DNA from: Aquimonas voraii
Lineage (GTDB): Bacteria; Pseudomonadota; Gammaproteobacteria; Xanthomonadales; Xanthomonadaceae
NCBI RefSeq assembly: GCF_900101825.1
Contig: NZ_FNAG01000005.1
Location: 1-64,000, forward strand
Length of the DNA: 64,000 nt
Direction: 5' to 3'
The position numbers and the translations under genes were made by a program. The notes beneath the pieces were generated by a model. It saw only the letters and a program-made list of their open reading frames with translations, ran no database searches and had not been told where the DNA came from. How positions within the stretch are numbered: the first letter of the stretch is position 1; every line of letters begins with the position of its first letter. Shown piece after piece: positions 18,726 to 28,550 of the stretch.

Positions 18726-19544
18726 ATGCTCGTAGACATCGGCGCCAACCTCACCCACGAATCCTTCGCCCACGATCTCGAGGCCGTGCTGGCGCGCGCC
18801 GCCGCGCACGGCGTGGCGCAGATGGTGGTGACCGGCGCCAGCCGCCAGGGCAGCGCGGACGCGCTGGAACTCGCTCGCTGCTATCCCGGCCGCCTGTTCG
18901 CCACCGCCGGCGTGCATCCGCATCACGCCATCGAGTACACCGAGGAAGCCGATCGCGAGCTGCGCACCATTCATGCGCATGCCGAGGTGCGCGCAGTCGG
19001 CGAGACCGGTCTCGACTACCACCGCGATTTCTCGCCGCGGCCGGCGCAGCGGCGCGCGTTCGAGCGCCAGCTCGACATCGCGGTCGAACTCGGCAAGCCG
19101 CTGTTCCTGCACCAGCGCGAGGCGCACGGCGATTTCATGGCGATCCTGAAGCAGGTGCGCGACCGCGTGCCGGCGGCCGTGGTGCACTGCTTCACCGACA
19201 GTCGCGAGGCGCTGTACGACTACCTCGACCTCGACTGCCACATCGGCATCACCGGCTGGCTCTGCGACGAGCGCCGCGGCCAGCACCTGCGCGAGTTCGT
19301 GCGCGAGATTCCCGCGAACCGGCTGATGATCGAGACAGACGCGCCCTATCTGCTGCCGCGCAACCTGAAGCCCATGCCCTCGCACCGCCGCAACGAGCCG
19401 ATGTACCTGCAGCACATCGCCGAGGAGCTGGCCCGCGACCGCGGCGTCAGCTACGCCCAGGTCGAGGCCGACACCACGTCGACCGCGCGTGCCTTCTTCC
19501 ACCTGCCCGAGGTGGGCGTGGGCGCCTACGCGCGCGCCTCCTGA
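18726..19544 (+). CDS. tatD: TatD-family metal-dependent deoxyribonuclease
   Basis: A 272-residue TIM-barrel nuclease. The N-terminus DIGANLTHESF corresponds to TatD itself (DIGVNLT in E. coli) rather than YcfH or YjjV. Metal and active-site motifs follow in order: TAGVHPHH, GETGLDYHRDFSP, LHQREAH, VVHCFTDS and MIETDAPYLLPR. The family shows 3'-5' exonuclease activity on DNA/RNA with a role in repair of oxidative damage. There is no Tat translocase gene here. The start at 18726 directly begins the conserved domain. Confidence 0.92.
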   Translation: MLVDIGANLTHESFAHDLEAVLARAAAHGVAQMVVTGASRQGSADALELARCYPGRLFATAGVHPHHAIEYTEEADRELRTIHAHAEVRAVGETGLDYHRDFSPRPAQRRAFERQLDIAVELGKPLFLHQREAHGDFMAILKQVRDRVPAAVVHCFTDSREALYDYLDLDCHIGITGWLCDERRGQHLREFVREIPANRLMIETDAPYLLPRNLKPMPSHRRNEPMYLQHIAEELARDRGVSYAQVEADTTSTARAFFHLPEVGVGAYARAS

Positions 19545-19636
19545 CCGATACTGCGCGCAGCCTCACGCTGCTTGATCCAGCGCGGGCGTATGCCGCACCT
19601 CCGGATTCTCATCGCCCCGTCCTGCCCGAGCCCGCC

Positions 19637-20278
19637 ATGTCCGACAGCCCCACCCGCCCCAATCCCCTGCTCGCTCTCGGCGGCCAGGCGCTGGAGTTCG
19701 CGCTCAATCGCGCGGTGGCGCTTGACCCCGACCTGCCCGGCCAGCTGCAGTCGCTGGAAGGGCGCAGCATCGAGCTGGAGTTGGCCGCACCGAAGCTGGC
19801 CGCACGCATCGAGGTGCAGGCGGGGCGGCTCGCGGTCGGTCCCGCCCAGCCCACGCAGGAGCCCGACCTGAGCTTGAAGGCCACGCTCGGCGCGGTGCTG
19901 TCGCGGGTGCTGCCGGGCGCGACCCAGGCCACGCCGGGACGCATGAAGATCGCCGGCGACATCGAGCTCGCCCAGGCCCTGCAACGGATCGCGCAGCGCT
20001 ACAGCCCCGATCTCGAGGCCGCACTGTCGGCCCGACTGGGCGACATCGTGGGCGTGCAGATCGCCAAGGCCCTGCGGGCCGCCCTCGAAGGGGTCCGACG
20101 CGGTTCGCGCGAACTCACCGCAGCCGGCGCCGACTACCTGCGCGATGAAGCCGGCGTGCTGGTCGGACGGGCCGAACTGGACGCCTTCTGTGAGGACGTC
20201 GATTCTCTGCGCGATGGCGTCGAGCGCAGCGAGCGCAGGTTGCAGCGCCTGCAGCAGCGGCTGCCCTCGGAATCCTGA
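19637..20278 (+). CDS. ubiJ: UbiJ-like SCP2-domain protein
   Basis: A 213-residue cytosolic protein with an N-terminal SCP2 sterol/lipid-carrier domain: NPLLALGGQALEFALNRAVALDP, then GRSIELEL and a long hydrophobic-groove region ending in MKIAGDIELAQALQRIA. The C-terminal half is helical and charged, typical of UbiJ, an accessory factor of aerobic ubiquinone biosynthesis that helps handle the hydrophobic intermediates. UbiJ usually neighbours ubiB or ubiE; here it follows tatD instead, with 92 bases between. Assignment rests on pattern and length. Confidence 0.75.
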   Translation: MSDSPTRPNPLLALGGQALEFALNRAVALDPDLPGQLQSLEGRSIELELAAPKLAARIEVQAGRLAVGPAQPTQEPDLSLKATLGAVLSRVLPGATQATPGRMKIAGDIELAQALQRIAQRYSPDLEAALSARLGDIVGVQIAKALRAALEGVRRGSRELTAAGADYLRDEAGVLVGRAELDAFCEDVDSLRDGVERSERRLQRLQQRLPSES

Positions 20279-20331
20279 GGCGCAGGCGGAGCGCGCTCCG
20301 GCGCTTGCCGCGCGCGACGGCGGCAGCAGGG

Positions 20332-21339
20332 TCAACGCGCGAGCTTGAACTCCAGGGTGCGCCGCGCGCGCATCGGCGCCGCAGGCGGCGCGAAGCGCCA
20401 GCGCTGCATCGCGGCGAGCGCCTCGCGATCGAACACGTCCTCGGGCTGGCTGCGCAGGATTTCCAGCTGCGAGACGCTGCCGTCCGCGCCGATGGTGAAC
20501 TCGATTTCGACGAAACCCTCCAACCTGCGGCGCTCGGCCATGGCCGGATAGCGCAGCGGTGGGCGATACACCACCTCGGGAACGGGCTGCGCCAAAGGAG
20601 CGGGCTCGGCACGCGACGGCGCGGGGGACGCAGCGGCCGCCGCCTGCTCGACGGGCTCCAATGGCGGCGGCTGCGGGCCGGGTTCGCTGGCGACGGCGAG
20701 CACCGGCGACGCGGGCGGCGACGGGGCCGCGCTCGGGGTGGGGTCGGAGACGGAAGCCGCCGGGGCGGGGGCCGGGGCGGCTGGGACCGCGGTGGGGGCG
20801 GCGGCACGGCCGGCGGCGTCGCGCGTATTGGCCTCGCGCTCGCGAAGGGCGGCAAGGCCCGCCTGCAGGCGTGGCAACGCCGGCGCATCGCTCGATGCCC
20901 GCACCAGCAGGGCGAGGACGCGCTCGGCCCCGTCGGCGTCGTTGGCAGCCAGGCGCTGCTCCACGTGCAGTGCCGCATAGGGCAGCAGATCCTGCAGGGC
21001 GAGTCGCGAACGCTCGTCCTCGGGACGCGCTTCGACCGCAGCCAGGAACAGCTCGAATGCGTTGTCGCCCGCCGGCACGAACAGCCGCTGTTCGCGCAGC
21101 GCGATCTCACCCCGCTCGGCGGCATCGCCCGCGGCGATCGCGGACACCGGGGCGGCCGACTGCAGCTTACTGCCGAGATCGGTGGAGTTCGGCTCCGCCG
21201 GTCTTTCTTCCGCGGGCGCATTCTTGTCGCCACTGCAGGCGCCGAGCAGCAGCGCGAAGCTCAGAAGGCAAAGGCCGGTGCCGAAACGGAATGCCTGTCT
21301 CGGGCCGGTCATCGGCAGACGCTTGGTGCGGATTCGCAT
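20332..21339 (-). CDS. Lipoprotein with C-terminal TonB domain (paralog 1)
   Basis: A 335-residue protein built from three parts. The N-terminus is a lipoprotein signal (LLSFALLLGAC), not the transmembrane anchor of ordinary TonB. A middle domain includes ALREQRLFVPAGDNAFELFL and LPYAALHVEQRLAANDADGAE. A long Ala/Pro-rich linker leads to a TonB C-terminal domain (RYPAMAERRRLEGFVEIEF, then a conserved ALAAMQRWRFAPP). The start at 21339 excludes an upstream stretch with no family character. The next gene at 21527 is a tandem paralog. The function, possibly energy transduction or a partner-binding role in the periplasm, is inferred only. Confidence 0.75.
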   Translation of the reverse strand: MRIRTKRLPMTGPRQAFRFGTGLCLLSFALLLGACSGDKNAPAEERPAEPNSTDLGSKLQSAAPVSAIAAGDAAERGEIALREQRLFVPAGDNAFELFLAAVEARPEDERSRLALQDLLPYAALHVEQRLAANDADGAERVLALLVRASSDAPALPRLQAGLAALREREANTRDAAGRAAAPTAVPAAPAPAPAASVSDPTPSAAPSPPASPVLAVASEPGPQPPPLEPVEQAAAAASPAPSRAEPAPLAQPVPEVVYRPPLRYPAMAERRRLEGFVEIEFTIGADGSVSQLEILRSQPEDVFDREALAAMQRWRFAPPAAPMRARRTLEFKLAR

Positions 21340-21526
21340 GGCACTACCCCTGATGGCGCCGCGACTTTCAGCGGCGCGGCAAGCCCTACAGGATGCCAAG
21401 CGTGGATTGCAGTTTCGATGCGGGCCGCGCGTTGTGCTTTGAAGCTGCGATGCACTTCACGCGAAGCTAGGGCCTCCGCTCGCTGGCCGCGGCCCGCGAA
21501 TGGGGCCACGGCCAGCGCCTATCGGC

Positions 21527-22486
21527 TCAGTTGCCGAGGCTGAATTCGATGGTGCGGCGGGCGCGGGTGGGTTCCGGCGGGGGTTCGAAGCGGGTCCGGC
21601 GCACCACCGACATGGCCTCGCGCTCGAACACACCCTGCGGAGTCGCCTGGATCACTCGGACATCCGAGACACTGCCATCGGCGTTGATCTGGAAATCGAG
21701 GGTAACGCTACCCTCGATGCCCTGGCGCATCGCCTGATCGGGGTAGCGCAACGATGGCTGGCGCAGCACGCGCGGCGGCCGTGCAGGGGCTGGCGCCTGG
21801 GCTACCGGCGCGGCAGCGGTCGCCGGCGTTGGGGTCGGCGTGGGCTCAGGCTCAGGCTCGGGAGCCGGTGCAGGCACGGCAGCGGCAGGCGGCGGGGTGG
21901 CCGGGGCGGTCTCGACCGGCGCCGGGGCAGGCTGTGGCGCCGGCGTCGGCGCGGGAGCGGGCGCACTGGCGCGCGCGGCGGCGGCCTGCTGCTGGGCGGC
22001 TTCGGCGGCCAGTCGACGCTCCAGGGCCTCGACGCCACGTTCCAGGCGTTCCAACGCCGGCGCATCCGGCTGGGCGCGGGCCATCAGGCCAAGCACACGG
22101 CGCGCCTCATCGGCATCGCGGGCGGCAGTGCGCTGCTCGACATGCAGCACCGCATAGGGGAACAGGTCGGTCAGCGCATCCTTGACCCGCTGCGAAGCCG
22201 GGTCGCGATCCATCGCCAATAGGAACAGTTCGAAGGCGTTGTCGCCGGCCGGGGTGAACAACCGCTGCTCGCGCAGAGCGGTTTCCGCGACCTCGATGCT
22301 GCCCGCGCCCTCGACAAGGATCGGTGCGGGTGCTGGCGCCGCTTCTGCCGCCACCGGTTGCGCTGCAGGGGCGGGCGTTGCCGCGGTCCCGGGATCGGCC
22401 GGTGGCGTCTCGGAGCCCCCACATGCGGCCAAAAGTGCAGCCGCCAGCATCGACACTGGGCAGCCGCGCAGCCTGAACTTACCCAT
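21527..22486 (-). CDS. Lipoprotein with C-terminal TonB domain (paralog 2)
   Basis: A 319-residue paralog of the gene at 20332, with the same order of parts: lipobox LAAALLAAC, middle domain with ALREQRLFTPAGDNAFELFLLAMD and LFPYAVLHVEQRTAARDADEA, a Pro/Ala/Glu-rich linker, and a TonB domain beginning SLRYPDQAMRQGIEGSVTLDF and ending RRTRFEPPPEPTRARRTIEFSLGN. The two genes are 188 bases apart in the same direction. The middle domain is shared only by the two, as far as I can see. A true TonB for this genome is encoded at 37607. Confidence 0.75.
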   Translation of the reverse strand: MGKFRLRGCPVSMLAAALLAACGGSETPPADPGTAATPAPAAQPVAAEAAPAPAPILVEGAGSIEVAETALREQRLFTPAGDNAFELFLLAMDRDPASQRVKDALTDLFPYAVLHVEQRTAARDADEARRVLGLMARAQPDAPALERLERGVEALERRLAAEAAQQQAAAARASAPAPAPTPAPQPAPAPVETAPATPPPAAAVPAPAPEPEPEPTPTPTPATAAAPVAQAPAPARPPRVLRQPSLRYPDQAMRQGIEGSVTLDFQINADGSVSDVRVIQATPQGVFEREAMSVVRRTRFEPPPEPTRARRTIEFSLGN

Positions 22487-22650
22487 TGCAATTCCCCCGT
22501 GAGGATCGATCGGGCCCGTGGCGCCACCCCCGGCGCACTGTTCAACGGACCTTCGCCTGCGATTCTGGGCACACGCTCACATTCGTGCGCAAGTCGGGCT
22601 CTGGCAGCGTTGCAAAAAATGGCGAAGTGATCGCGGTTCCGCGATGCGTA

Positions 22651-24045
22651 TCACTTTCCGATGCAGAAGCTTCCGAAGATGCGGCCGAGCAGATCATCCG
22701 CGCTCACGCGGCCGGTGATCGCACCGAGCGCCTCCTGGGCGGCACGCAGGTCTTCGGCAGCGAGTTCGCCGCTGCCTTCGGCCAGCCGTTCGGCGGCGCT
22801 TTCAAGCTGGGTGTGGGCGCGCTGCAAGGCCTCGACGTGGCGGGCGCGTGCGCTGACCGCACCCTCGGCGGCTTCGCCGAGGCCGGCGGTCTGCTTCAAG
22901 GCATCGCGCAGGGCATCGAGGCCGATCCCCTCGCGCGCCGACAGCCAGAAGTGCTCGCCATCGTCGTGCGTTTGCCGACGAGCGGGCTCAGCAGCGAGCT
23001 CGCACTTGTTGTGCAGCCAGAACACCTGCGGCAGGGCGGCCAGTTCCTCGCGCAGGGCGGGAACCTGGGCCTGCTCGGAACCGCATTCGACGACGGCAAG
23101 CGCGAGGTCTGCGCGCTGGAACTCGGCGCGGGCGCGGCGCATGCCTTCCGCCTCGACCACATCGGCACCCTCGCGCAGGCCGGCGGTATCGACCAGGGTG
23201 AGCTCGATGCCGTCGATCAGCACCGATTCGCGAAGGAGGTCGCGGGTGGTGCCGGCGATGTCGGTGACGATGGCGCGCTCGCTGCCGGCCAGCGCGTTCA
23301 GCAGCGAGCTCTTGCCGGCATTGGGCGGGCCGGCGATCACCACGTGCAGGCCGTCACGCAGTCGCTGGCCGCGACGGGCCTCGCGCAGCAGGGCCTGCAT
23401 CAGTTCGCGCACCTGCTGCAGACGGGACTTGAGTTCAGGGCCGGCGAGGAAATCGATCTCTTCCTCGGGAAAATCGATTGCCGCCTCGACGTAGATGCGC
23501 AAGGCGATCAGGGCCTCGGTAAGCGCGTCTACGCGACGGCTGAACTCGCCGTCCAGTGCACGCCGCGCGGCGCGGGCCGCGGCTTCCGACGAGGCATGGA
23601 TGAGATCGGCCACGGCCTCGGCCTGGGCGAGGTCCAGTCGCTCGTTGAGGAAGGCCCGCTCGGTGAACTCGCCGGGTCGCGCCTGGCGTGCGCCCAATTC
23701 GACGCAGCGCGCCAGCAGCAGGCGCAGCAGGGCAGGGCTGCCGTGGGCCTGCAGCTCGACCACGTCTTCTCCGGTGTAGGACGCCGGAGCGACGAAGGCG
23801 ATCAGCAGGCCATCGTCGATGACCTCGCCCTCGGCATCGCGAAAGCGTACGTAGTGGGCGTGGCGCGGCTTGGGCTCGATACCGCCCAGGCGGCGCGCGA
23901 TCGCGATCGACTGAGGCCCCGACAGCCGGACCACGCCCAGCCCCGCGGGGCCCGCGGCGGTGGCGATGGCGGCGATGGTGTCGGTGCGCTCGCTCGACGA
24001 CGCGGCGGAGGCCGCGGACTGCGACCCGGCAGAAGCGTGGCGCAT
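22651..24045 (-). CDS. mnmE: tRNA uridine-5-carboxymethylaminomethyl modification GTPase
   Basis: A 464-residue GTPase that, with MnmG, modifies U34 of certain tRNAs. It begins with the MnmE folate-binding domain ([21 protein letters not shown]). The G domain in the middle carries [31 protein letters not shown] and NKCE. The chain ends with the diagnostic FCIGK, whose cysteine is catalytic. The start at 24045 is slightly upstream of the usual one, leaving an extra Ser/Ala-rich leader of about 20 residues. It follows yidC in the conserved rpmH-rnpA-yidC-mnmE order near the origin. Confidence 0.96.
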   Translation of the reverse strand: MRHASAGSQSAASAASSSERTDTIAAIATAAGPAGLGVVRLSGPQSIAIARRLGGIEPKPRHAHYVRFRDAEGEVIDDGLLIAFVAPASYTGEDVVELQAHGSPALLRLLLARCVELGARQARPGEFTERAFLNERLDLAQAEAVADLIHASSEAAARAARRALDGEFSRRVDALTEALIALRIYVEAAIDFPEEEIDFLAGPELKSRLQQVRELMQALLREARRGQRLRDGLHVVIAGPPNAGKSSLLNALAGSERAIVTDIAGTTRDLLRESVLIDGIELTLVDTAGLREGADVVEAEGMRRARAEFQRADLALAVVECGSEQAQVPALREELAALPQVFWLHNKCELAAEPARRQTHDDGEHFWLSAREGIGLDALRDALKQTAGLGEAAEGAVSARARHVEALQRAHTQLESAAERLAEGSGELAAEDLRAAQEALGAITGRVSADDLLGRIFGSFCIGK

Positions 24046-24137
24046 GGCGTTTTCCTCCCTCCGGATGCGGCAGCGGCCGCGTGCTTGCGCGCCGCGGCCG
24101 CTGGTTCTGTCGAGAATCGTGAGTTCCCGATGGCGAA

Positions 24138-25805
24138 TCAGGCCGCCTTGGGCGTGGCCTGATCGCCGTGGCGACGCAGGATGATCCACTGCTGCAGCAG
24201 ACCCAACGCACCATTGGTGGTCCAGTACAGCACGAGACCGGCCGGGAAGAAGGCGAACATCACGCCGAAGGCGATCGGCATGATCTGCATGATCCGCTTC
24301 TGCATCGGATCCATGCCCGGCGTCGGCGACAGCTTCTGGGTGGCCCACATGGTCAGAAGGTTCAGCACCGGCAGGATGAAGTAGGGGTCCGGCGCAGTGA
24401 GGTTGTGGATCCACAGGATCCACGGCGCGTGGCGCAGCTCGACCGCTTCGATCAGCACCCAGTACAGCGAGATGAAGATCGGGATCTGGATCAGGATGGG
24501 CAGGCAGCCTCCCATCGGGTTGATCTTCTCTTTTTTGTAGAGCTCCATCATCGCCGTCTGGAACTTCTGGCGATCCTCGCCATAGCGCTCCTTCAGCGCT
24601 TCGATGCGCGGCTGCACCGCGCGCATCTTGGCGAAGCTCTTGTACTGGGCTTCAGAGAGCTTGAACAGGGCGAGCTTCAGGATGACCACCAGCAGGACGA
24701 TCGCCCAGCCCCAGTTGCCGGTGATGTCATGCAGCACGCCGAGCAGCCAGGCCATGGGCTGGGCGAGGAGGGTGAACACGCCGTAGTCCATGGTCAGCTT
24801 CAGGCCCGGGGCGATGGCTTCCAGGCGATCCTGCAGCTTCGGCCCGACATAGAGCCGCGCGCTGTTCTCGATGGCGGCACCCGGGGCCACGCTGAGTTGC
24901 GGGCCGACCGCACGGATGCGATGGCGGCCGCCATCCTCGGTGGCGGTGCTGAAGGTCTGGCTTTCCTCGGACGTCGGAATCCAGGCGGCGAAGAAGTAGT
25001 GCTCCAGCATCGCCACCCAACCCTGGCTGGCTGTGAGCTCGGTCGGGCCTTCACTGAAGTCGACGAACTTGCGCTTCTCAAACTTCGTCTGCGGGCTGTA
25101 CCAAGCCGCTCCCACGAAGCTGTAGGCGGCCGGGTTGGTGAAGCTCGAACCCGGCAGCGCCGGCGGCGTCACCCGCACCAGCTGGCGGTAGGCACTCAGC
25201 TGAACCGGCTCGCCGCTGGCGTTTTCGAAGCGGTCCTGGACATCGATGACATAGCTGCCGCGTTCGAACACGAAGGTGCGCACGAGGCTCAGGCCATCCG
25301 CGGAGGTCCAGCGCAGCGGCACTTCGAGACGCGCCTCGTCGCCGAGATCGAAGCGATCGGTGTCGGCGCGGAACAGGCTCAGGTGGTTGGGCAGGTCGGC
25401 GCGCGTGCCCACGTAGCCGGATTGGCCGATGAAGTAGCGCTGTGCCTGGGTGCTCAGCAGGCGCACGGGCGGTGAGCCCGACTTGGGCTCCTGCGCATAG
25501 GCCAGCAGGTCGGCCTGCACCAGGCTGGCGCCCTGGGTGTCGATGACCAGATCGAGAACATCGGTGCGCACGCTCAGGCGCTGGCCCGCGGAGGCCGTGG
25601 CGGCGGCAGGCGCGGCGCCTGCAACAGCGCTGGTGCTGGCGCCCGGCTGGAACTCTGGCAGCTCTCCGGCAGCCGGCGGGGTCGCCTGCTCGATCTGCTC
25701 GGCCGCCTGCGGCCGCGGCCGGCTGTAGTCCTGCTGCCAGGTGTCCCAGGCGAGGTAGGCGACCATCAGCCAGGCAATCAACAGGAAGGTGCGCGCTTGG
25801 TTCAT
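24138..25805 (-). CDS. yidC: Membrane protein insertase YidC
   Basis: A 555-residue inner-membrane insertase. It has an N-terminal transmembrane anchor ([14 protein letters not shown]), a large periplasmic beta domain with a Pro/Ala linker, and the conserved five-helix core. Core landmarks are [21 protein letters not shown], then [24 protein letters not shown] and [21 protein letters not shown]. The last helix ([28 protein letters not shown]) precedes a short basic tail. Its start overlaps the rnpA stop by 4 bases, so rnpA and yidC are coupled; a yidD gene is missing between them. Confidence 0.96.
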   Translation of the reverse strand: MNQARTFLLIAWLMVAYLAWDTWQQDYSRPRPQAAEQIEQATPPAAGELPEFQPGASTSAVAGAAPAAATASAGQRLSVRTDVLDLVIDTQGASLVQADLLAYAQEPKSGSPPVRLLSTQAQRYFIGQSGYVGTRADLPNHLSLFRADTDRFDLGDEARLEVPLRWTSADGLSLVRTFVFERGSYVIDVQDRFENASGEPVQLSAYRQLVRVTPPALPGSSFTNPAAYSFVGAAWYSPQTKFEKRKFVDFSEGPTELTASQGWVAMLEHYFFAAWIPTSEESQTFSTATEDGGRHRIRAVGPQLSVAPGAAIENSARLYVGPKLQDRLEAIAPGLKLTMDYGVFTLLAQPMAWLLGVLHDITGNWGWAIVLLVVILKLALFKLSEAQYKSFAKMRAVQPRIEALKERYGEDRQKFQTAMMELYKKEKINPMGGCLPILIQIPIFISLYWVLIEAVELRHAPWILWIHNLTAPDPYFILPVLNLLTMWATQKLSPTPGMDPMQKRIMQIMPIAFGVMFAFFPAGLVLYWTTNGALGLLQQWIILRRHGDQATPKAA

Positions 25806-26317
25806 TCGGACACTCGGTCGTCGCCGGGGCGGGGAGCAGACCCGGCTTGCGGAAGGGAAGACGATGGGGCGCCCGGCGCAGCGTCGGCGGGGCCGGGGCA
25901 GGGCGTGGATGCGGGCGGCATTGTGACGTGCGCGGCAGGGGGCTTCAACGCGCGGGCCCGTTCCAGCAGGCGTTCCAAGTCACGTCGCAGCTGCGCGGGA
26001 CTGGCGCTGGCCGCCTCGCGCTTGCCCATGAACACATAGTCGCCCGCCGGCAGGCGAGCGCGCAGCTGGCGGAACGCTTCACGCGCAAGACGCTTCAGGC
26101 GGTTGCGCACCACCGCACGCTTGTCGACCTTGCGCGAGATGGCAAAACCGATCCGCGGTCCCGAGGCCTGCGGGTCCAGCAGGACCGTACAGCGGTAGTA
26201 GGCGCCGCCCATGCGCTGGCCGTCATCGAGGCAACGGCTGAACTCACGCGGCAGGCGCATGCGTGCCGAAGGCCGCAGGCGCGGCCGGGCAGCGGTATCG
26301 GAGGCGTCTTCGCGCAT
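25802..26317 (-). CDS. rnpA: Ribonuclease P protein component
   Basis: A 171-residue RNase P protein subunit. The core is clear: RPSARMRLPREFSRCLDDG at the start, PRIGFAISRKVDKRAVVRNRLKR at about 55-77, and LPAGDYVFMGKREA at about 90-103. This RNR-type signature binds the pre-tRNA leader and the M1 RNA. The family is usually 110-150 residues long; here a tail of about 50 Pro/Ala-rich residues follows, reaching into the yidC start codon. The longer start at 26317 is kept because the conserved Arg-rich N-terminus needs it. Confidence 0.93.
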   Translation of the reverse strand: MREDASDTAARPRLRPSARMRLPREFSRCLDDGQRMGGAYYRCTVLLDPQASGPRIGFAISRKVDKRAVVRNRLKRLAREAFRQLRARLPAGDYVFMGKREAASASPAQLRRDLERLLERARALKPPAAHVTMPPASTPCPGPADAAPGAPSSSLPQAGSAPRPGDDRVSE

Positions 26318-26445
26318 AGGAGTGGCGACCCCGCAAACGCAACAGGCCCGGCGGATGCCAGGCCTGCGAATACCGATCGACGCGTGGAAGCTTCGTCGGC
26401 AAGCGCCGCGGCGCCTTCAGGCACCGCTGGGGAACGCGTGCCCGC

Positions 26446-26580
26446 TTACGGGCAGAGGCGCTTGCGACCCTTGGCGCGGCGAGCGGACAGGACCTTGCGG
26501 CCGTCGGCGGTGGCCATGCGGGCACGGAAACCGTGGGTGCGGGCGCGCTTGAGGTTGCTGGGCTGGAAGGTGCGCTTCAT
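26446..26580 (-). CDS. rpmH: 50S ribosomal protein L34
   Basis: A 44-residue basic ribosomal protein: [22 protein letters not shown], then a C-terminal [11 protein letters not shown]. It is in the conserved rpmH-rnpA-yidC order, 128 bases before rnpA. Only the last two residues (CP) are atypical compared with the usual SA or SV ending. This is the gene closest to the origin on the left arm. Confidence 0.97.
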   Translation of the reverse strand: MKRTFQPSNLKRARTHGFRARMATADGRKVLSARRAKGRKRLCP

Positions 26581-26950
26581 GACAGCGACTCGATGTCTGG
26601 GCAGAAAGACCGCGGAGCATACGGGGCGTGTTCGTCGTCTGTCAAGCGCGGCGCGGTTGGCACTGCCAGCCGCGCGGCGTAGACTGGCAGGCCGCCCGGT
26701 CAGCCGGGGCTGGGTGCCTGTCGAGGAATCGCAGCGCGCATGCCGCACCGCCCAGGAAAAGGCGGGACAACGGCCCGGTTCTGCAGCTCGCGGTCCGGGA
26801 TCGCTGGCAGCGGCGACCGCACGACCTGTACCTCAAGGCGGCATCCGCTCCGGTAGCGTCGGGCTCCCTCCCATCCCCATGCCCGCCTGATCCGTGCAGC
26901 GCCCGTCCGGCCTTGCGTGGGGTCTGGCTCGGCTCTACTCGGGAAGCTGC
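26581..26950. other. rpmH-dnaA divergent intergenic region
   Basis: 370 bases with no credible gene. No perfect DnaA box (TTATCCACA) or AT-rich stretch was seen, so this is probably not the replication origin. It should contain the divergent promoters of rpmH and dnaA, but no confident -35/-10 pair was recognised. Confidence 0.5.
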
Positions 26951-28300
26951 ATGTCGCCCTGGTTGCGCTGTCTTGAACGCCTTGAAGCCGAACTGCCGGC
27001 CGAGAGTTTCTACACCTGGATCAAGCCCCTGCACGCCGAAGCCCGCGAGGGTGGCGTGTCCCTGCTGGCTCCCAATGCCTTCGTCGTTGAAACCGTCCGC
27101 GACGAATACCTGCCGCGCATCACCGAGCTGCTGAGGCACTACGCCGAGGATGCCGGCCTGCAGGTGGGCCTCGAACTGGGCACTCCGCGCAGCCGTGAAC
27201 GCGAGCCGGCGGCAGCGCCGGCCGCCAGCGCCGCGGGAGCGGTGCGGCTGCAGGCCAGCGGTCCCCAGGGCAAGCCGATCGCAAGCAACCTCGACCCGAG
27301 CTACACCTTCGATACCTTCATCGAGGGTAGCTCGAACCAGCTCGGCCGCGCTGCCGCCCTGCAGGTGGCCAAGGACCCGGGCAAGGCCTACAACCCGCTG
27401 TTGCTCTACGGCGGCACCGGCCTGGGCAAGACCCATCTGATGCACGCCGCTGGCAACTACATGTTGGCCCGCAACCCGGGCATGCGCGTGCTCTACCTGC
27501 GTTCGGAGCAGTTCTTCGCGGCCATGGTCAAGGCGCTGGCCGACAAGGCCATGGAGCAGTTCAAGCGGCAGTTCCACTCGGTGCACGCGCTTTTGATCGA
27601 CGACATCCAGTTTTTCGCCGGCAAGGACCGCACCCAGGAAGAGTTCTTCCACACCTTCAATGCGCTTTTCGAGCTGAAGCAGCAGATCATCCTGACCTGC
27701 GACCGCTATCCGAAGGAGGTCGACAACCTGGAGCCGCGGCTGAAGTCGCGCCTCGGTTGGGGCCTGTCGGTGGCGATCGAACCCCCGGATTTCGAAACCC
27801 GGGCGGCGATTCTGCTCGCCAAGGCCGCGCAGAAGGGCGTGCCGCTGCCGGAGAACGTGGCCTTCCTGATTGCCCGCCGCATGCGCTCCAACGTGCGCGA
27901 CCTCGAAGGCGCGCTCAACACGCTAGCGGCTCGCGCCAACTTCATGGGCCGGGCAATCACCGAGGAGTTCGCCCAGGAGGCCCTGCGCGATTTGCTGCGC
28001 GCGCAGCAGGCGGTGATCTCGCTGGCGAACATCCAGAAGACTGTGGCGGACTACTTCCAGCTGCGGGTCTCGGACCTGCTATCCAAGCGCCGCACGCGCT
28101 CGCTGGCGCGACCGCGGCAGATGGCGATGGCCCTGGCCAAGGAATTGACCGAGCACAGCCTGCCGGAGATCGGAGACGCCTTCGGCGGCCGCGACCACAC
28201 CACGGTGATGCATGCGTGCAAGGTCGTTCGCGCCTTGGTTGGCGACGATCCCAAGGCGCGCGAGGACTGGGACAAGCTGGTTCGTCGGCTTACCGAGTAA
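26951..28300 (+). CDS. dnaA: Chromosomal replication initiator protein DnaA
   Basis: A 449-residue AAA+ initiator that binds DnaA boxes and melts oriC. Domain I begins at [20 protein letters not shown], so the start is at 26951, not the longer upstream frame. A variable domain II follows. Domain III carries Walker [11 protein letters not shown] (near 155) and Walker [10 protein letters not shown] (near 214). Domain IV has the DNA-binding signature [11 protein letters not shown] near 411. The probable origin follows immediately in the gap before dnaN. Confidence 0.98.
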   Translation: MSPWLRCLERLEAELPAESFYTWIKPLHAEAREGGVSLLAPNAFVVETVRDEYLPRITELLRHYAEDAGLQVGLELGTPRSREREPAAAPAASAAGAVRLQASGPQGKPIASNLDPSYTFDTFIEGSSNQLGRAAALQVAKDPGKAYNPLLLYGGTGLGKTHLMHAAGNYMLARNPGMRVLYLRSEQFFAAMVKALADKAMEQFKRQFHSVHALLIDDIQFFAGKDRTQEEFFHTFNALFELKQQIILTCDRYPKEVDNLEPRLKSRLGWGLSVAIEPPDFETRAAILLAKAAQKGVPLPENVAFLIARRMRSNVRDLEGALNTLAARANFMGRAITEEFAQEALRDLLRAQQAVISLANIQKTVADYFQLRVSDLLSKRRTRSLARPRQMAMALAKELTEHSLPEIGDAFGGRDHTTVMHACKVVRALVGDDPKAREDWDKLVRRLTE

Positions 28301-28340
28301 GCCCTTCGCGACGCGGTGCGCGCGATCCAACTTGGTAAGC

Positions 28341-28349
28341 TGTGGATAA
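28341..28349 (-). promoter_or_regulatory. DnaA box, perfect consensus
   Basis: TGTGGATAA on the plus strand is the exact reverse complement of the TTATCCACA consensus. It lies 41 bases after the dnaA stop. Confidence 0.85.
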
Positions 28350-28387
28350 GCTGCAGATGGTGCGGGTACTACGGAAAGGCGGCTTTT

Positions 28388-28396
28388 TTATCCACA
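28388..28396 (+). promoter_or_regulatory. DnaA box, perfect consensus
   Basis: TTATCCACA, an exact consensus match, opposite in orientation to the box at 28341 and 38 bases further on. It is preceded by a T-run. Confidence 0.85.
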
Positions 28397-28476
28397 GGCT
28401 CCCCACAGGAGCACGCGCCTTCCCCCACAGCTTGGTGGTCCCCCAAAAAACGTTTGAACTCAGTGGTTTGTTGGGC

Positions 28477-28485
28477 TTATCCCCG
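28477..28485 (+). promoter_or_regulatory. Degenerate DnaA box
   Basis: TTATCCCCG matches 7 of 9 consensus positions (changes at positions 7 and 9). Weak DnaA sites of this kind commonly sit beside strong ones in origins. Confidence 0.45.
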
Positions 28486-28550
28486 GTTTTGCCGGAAGTC
28501 CATCATCACCAACAGTCTTTTAAAAGCTTCAAGAACTTGAGGGTTGAGGT

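Larger units (their letters stand above)
28301..28550. other. Probable replication origin oriC
   Basis: The 250-base gap between dnaA and dnaN carries two perfect DnaA boxes in opposite orientation and at least one degenerate box. It also carries AT-richer stretches: CCCCAAAAAACGTTT near 28441, and the CTTTTAAAAG palindrome at 28517-28526. Gene orientation flips on the left of dnaA (rpmH leftwards, dnaA rightwards), as expected near an origin. The exact unwinding element is not determined. Confidence 0.75.

Noticed and set aside
26581-26950. Origin of replication between rpmH and dnaA
   Set aside because: No DnaA boxes or AT-rich block were seen there, whereas both occur between dnaA and dnaN.
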